Shown in pieces: positions 62,576-64,000 of a stretch of DNA of 64,000 bases (positions are counted from its first letter, which is position 1; each line of letters starts with the position of its first letter). The stretch lies in contig CANDNT010000009.1 in assembly GCA_947387485.1 (NCBI GenBank), forward strand, positions 112,906 to 176,905, given 5' to 3'. A program made the position numbers and the translations under genes. A model generated the notes under the pieces. That model was not told where the DNA came from. It worked only from the letters and a program-made list of their open reading frames with translations, and searched no databases. The stretch comes from Aquimarina rhabdastrellae. Lineage in GTDB: Bacteria; Bacteroidota; Bacteroidia; Flavobacteriales; Flavobacteriaceae.

Positions 62576-64000
62576 TTATCTTTTTAATACAAGAAAACCT
62601 TGAAGTTTTGGTAAATTATGAGCAGAGTTAATTTTGATATCAAAGAAATAAGTTCCTTCAGGAAGACTATTTGCTCCAGCAGAGGTTAATCGATTTGCTT
62701 CTCCTCTAAAAACATTAGTGGTATTATTATAGCCTCTTATTTGAAAGACCAAATCACCCCATCGATTGTAAATATAAACTTCATTATCTGTATAGTTTTC
62801 TATACCTTTTATTTCCCAAAAGTCATTGATTCCATCATTGTCAGGAGAAAAACCATAAAGAGATTCTTCTTCTTGAGGAGGAATAACGCTTATAGTAATT
62901 TCATCTTGAGCTATACATCCATTAAGAGTTGTTAAGGTTACAGTATATGTTGTTGTTTCCTCAGGACTAGCTAAAGGAGAAAGACTATTAGGATTATCAA
63001 GTCCTGTAGTTGGTGACCATGAAATAACACCAGTAGCATTAGTAACAACATCGATAGCTATCTCTTCTCCTAGATTAATTTCAATATCATTTTCGACAGC
63101 TATAAAAGGTTGTTCTTCGTTAATAGTGATACTACATTGCGAACTGTTTCCTGCATCATCAGTTGCTGTAAAAGTAACGGTCATCCCATCTATAAAAGGC
63201 GAACCAGCATTAGGATTTTGAGAAATAGTGACATCTGTATCAATATTATCAGTAGCATTAACTAGCGTAGTATAATCAGGTATAACAGTTACATTACAAT
63301 CTAGTGTTTGATTAGCTAGACAAGAGATAACAGGATCTTCTGTATCAGCATTAGCAGTAATGATAATGCTACATTGCGAAGTGTTCCCTGTATTATCATT
63401 AGCTGTAAAAGTAACAGTCATTCCATCGGTAAAAGGTGAACCTGCGCTAGGATTTTGAGTAATAGTAAGAGTATTATCACAATTATCCGTAGCAGTTATT
63501 AAAGAAGTATAATCGGGTAAATTATCACCGATATTAAGATTTTGATTTCCAATACAAGAGATAACAGGATCTTCGGTATCAGCATTAGCAGTAATAATGA
63601 TACTACATTGTGAACTGTTCCCTGCATCGTCAGTAGCAATAAAAGTAACAGTCATCCCATCTGTAAAAGGCGAACCAGCATTAGGATTTTGAGAAATAGT
63701 GACATCTGGATCAATATTATCAGTAGCAGTAACTAGTGTAGTATAATCGGGTATAACAGTTTCATTACAATCTAGTGTTTGATTAGCTTGACATGAGATA
63801 ACAGGATCTTCGGTATCAGCATTAGCAGTAATGATAATACTACATTGTGAATCGTTCCCTGCATCATCAATAGCAGTAAAAGTAACAGTCATCCCATTTA
63901 TGAAAGGAGAACCAGTGCTAGGATTTTGAGTAATAGTAAGAGTATTATCACAATTATCCGTAGCAGTGATTAAAGAAGTATAATCAGGTAAATTATCACC
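62576..64000 (-). CDS. HYR-repeat surface protein with type B T9SS sorting domain (cut by window edge)
   Basis: The C-terminal 474 residues of a large surface protein; the frame stays open to the window edge, so the start is not visible. It holds tandem HYR-type repeats of 78-79 residues (about the first 300 residues here) with Cys residues in QCSI-type positions, then a beta domain with GCIAQDEITISV, and a type B sorting domain (gliding-motility-associated C-terminus: FSPDNDGINDFWEI, YNRWGDLVFQI, LPEGTYFFDI, GFLVLKR). Type B cargo is exported by T9SS and paired with the PorP/SprF gene that follows. Likely an adhesin or gliding-related surface filament (inference). Confidence 0.9.
   Translation of the reverse strand, partial: GDNLPDYTSLITATDNCDNTLTITQNPSTGSPFINGMTVTFTAIDDAGNDSQCSIIITANADTEDPVISCQANQTLDCNETVIPDYTTLVTATDNIDPDVTISQNPNAGSPFTDGMTVTFIATDDAGNSSQCSIIITANADTEDPVISCIGNQNLNIGDNLPDYTSLITATDNCDNTLTITQNPSAGSPFTDGMTVTFTANDNTGNTSQCSIIITANADTEDPVISCLANQTLDCNVTVIPDYTTLVNATDNIDTDVTISQNPNAGSPFIDGMTVTFTATDDAGNSSQCSITINEEQPFIAVENDIEINLGEEIAIDVVTNATGVISWSPTTGLDNPNSLSPLASPEETTTYTVTLTTLNGCIAQDEITISVIPPQEEESLYGFSPDNDGINDFWEIKGIENYTDNEVYIYNRWGDLVFQIRGYNNTTNVFRGEANRLTSAGANSLPEGTYFFDIKINSAHNLPKLQGFLVLKR
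63129..64000 (-). repeat. Tandem HYR repeats in two alternating types
   Basis: Near-identical DNA repeats of 234-237 bases. The common point (GTAAAAGTAAC on the + strand) falls near 63168, 63405, 63639 and 63876, spacing 237, 234, 237. Units alternate between an A type (CN-x-TVIPDYTTLV, NIDPDV) and a B type (NIGDNLPDYTSLI, NCDNTL), so the true period is a two-unit block of 471 bases. The array continues past the window. Confidence 0.9.

Noticed and set aside
63129..64000. Regularly spaced repeats that could suggest CRISPR or a satellite
   Set aside because: The spacing is a multiple of three, the repeats are in frame and code for HYR domains; there are no short repeat/spacer units.
1..64000. 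tRNA, rRNA, prophage, transposase or integrase genes
   Set aside because: No matching sequence or protein motif was found on either strand by eye; a covariance-model scan was not possible here.

Overview
The window is AT-rich chromosomal DNA from a member of the Bacteroidetes, almost certainly a marine-type flavobacterium (Flavobacteriaceae). Four things point there. Several genes have -7 boxes of the TAnnTTTG type in place of an E. coli-like -10. Secreted proteins end in type IX secretion (T9SS) sorting domains, and a PorP/SprF protein is present. The order tpx-dgkA-ftsK-lolA-lptG-ribB is typical of the group. Small families known mainly from Flavobacteriia also occur (DUF6702, and probably DUF6952). 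No tRNA, rRNA, CRISPR array, prophage or intact insertion sequence was seen. The species cannot be named from the sequence alone.

Layout. 1-4.3 kb: the N-terminal part of a PLP-dependent trans-sulfuration enzyme, a TPR hybrid sensor kinase and a redox operon (AhpC-type peroxiredoxin, a CGNC thioredoxin, a small helical protein). 4.3-6.5 kb: a secreted zinc metalloprotease with a T9SS tail. 6.6-13.5 kb: thiol peroxidase, diacylglycerol kinase, FtsK, LolA, LptG and a RibBA-like protein with a degenerate second domain. 13.5-19.4 kb: nitroreductase, thioesterase, Asp/Asn hydroxylase-like protein, a pentapeptide-repeat membrane protein and cytochrome bd oxidase. 19.9-23.3 kb: a LytTR two-component pair followed by two tandem genes for GG-leader cysteine-rich peptides and a decayed fragment of a tail-fibre-like gene. 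23.4-27.8 kb: the leuACDB operon. 28-37 kb: metabolism and housekeeping (EamA transporter, pseudouridine synthase, PanB, CPBP protease, serine dehydratase, DnaK). 37-46 kb: sialidase-like lipoprotein, DUF6702 plus M1 peptidase, gamma-glutamyltransferase, AcpH-like protein and a phosphohexomutase. 46.3-59 kb: two tandem Crp/Fnr regulators divergent from a secreted cluster that ends in a 2,979-residue multi-LamG T9SS protein. 59-64 kb: LpxL-like acyltransferase, rhomboid protease, SIMPL protein, then PorP/SprF beside a large HYR-repeat protein that runs off the end.

How the parts fit. Much of the window concerns the cell surface: T9SS cargo of both sorting types (A: the metalloprotease and the giant LamG protein; B: the HYR-repeat protein), lipoprotein and LPS export (LolA, LptG), lipid acylation, and secreted or membrane hydrolases. 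A second theme is redox defence: AhpC, Tpx, thioredoxin, nitroreductase and cytochrome bd. The items most likely to be under-described are the twin GG-leader peptides beside the LytTR system, and the giant protein, in which LamG domains appear to be inserted inside other beta-sandwich domains.
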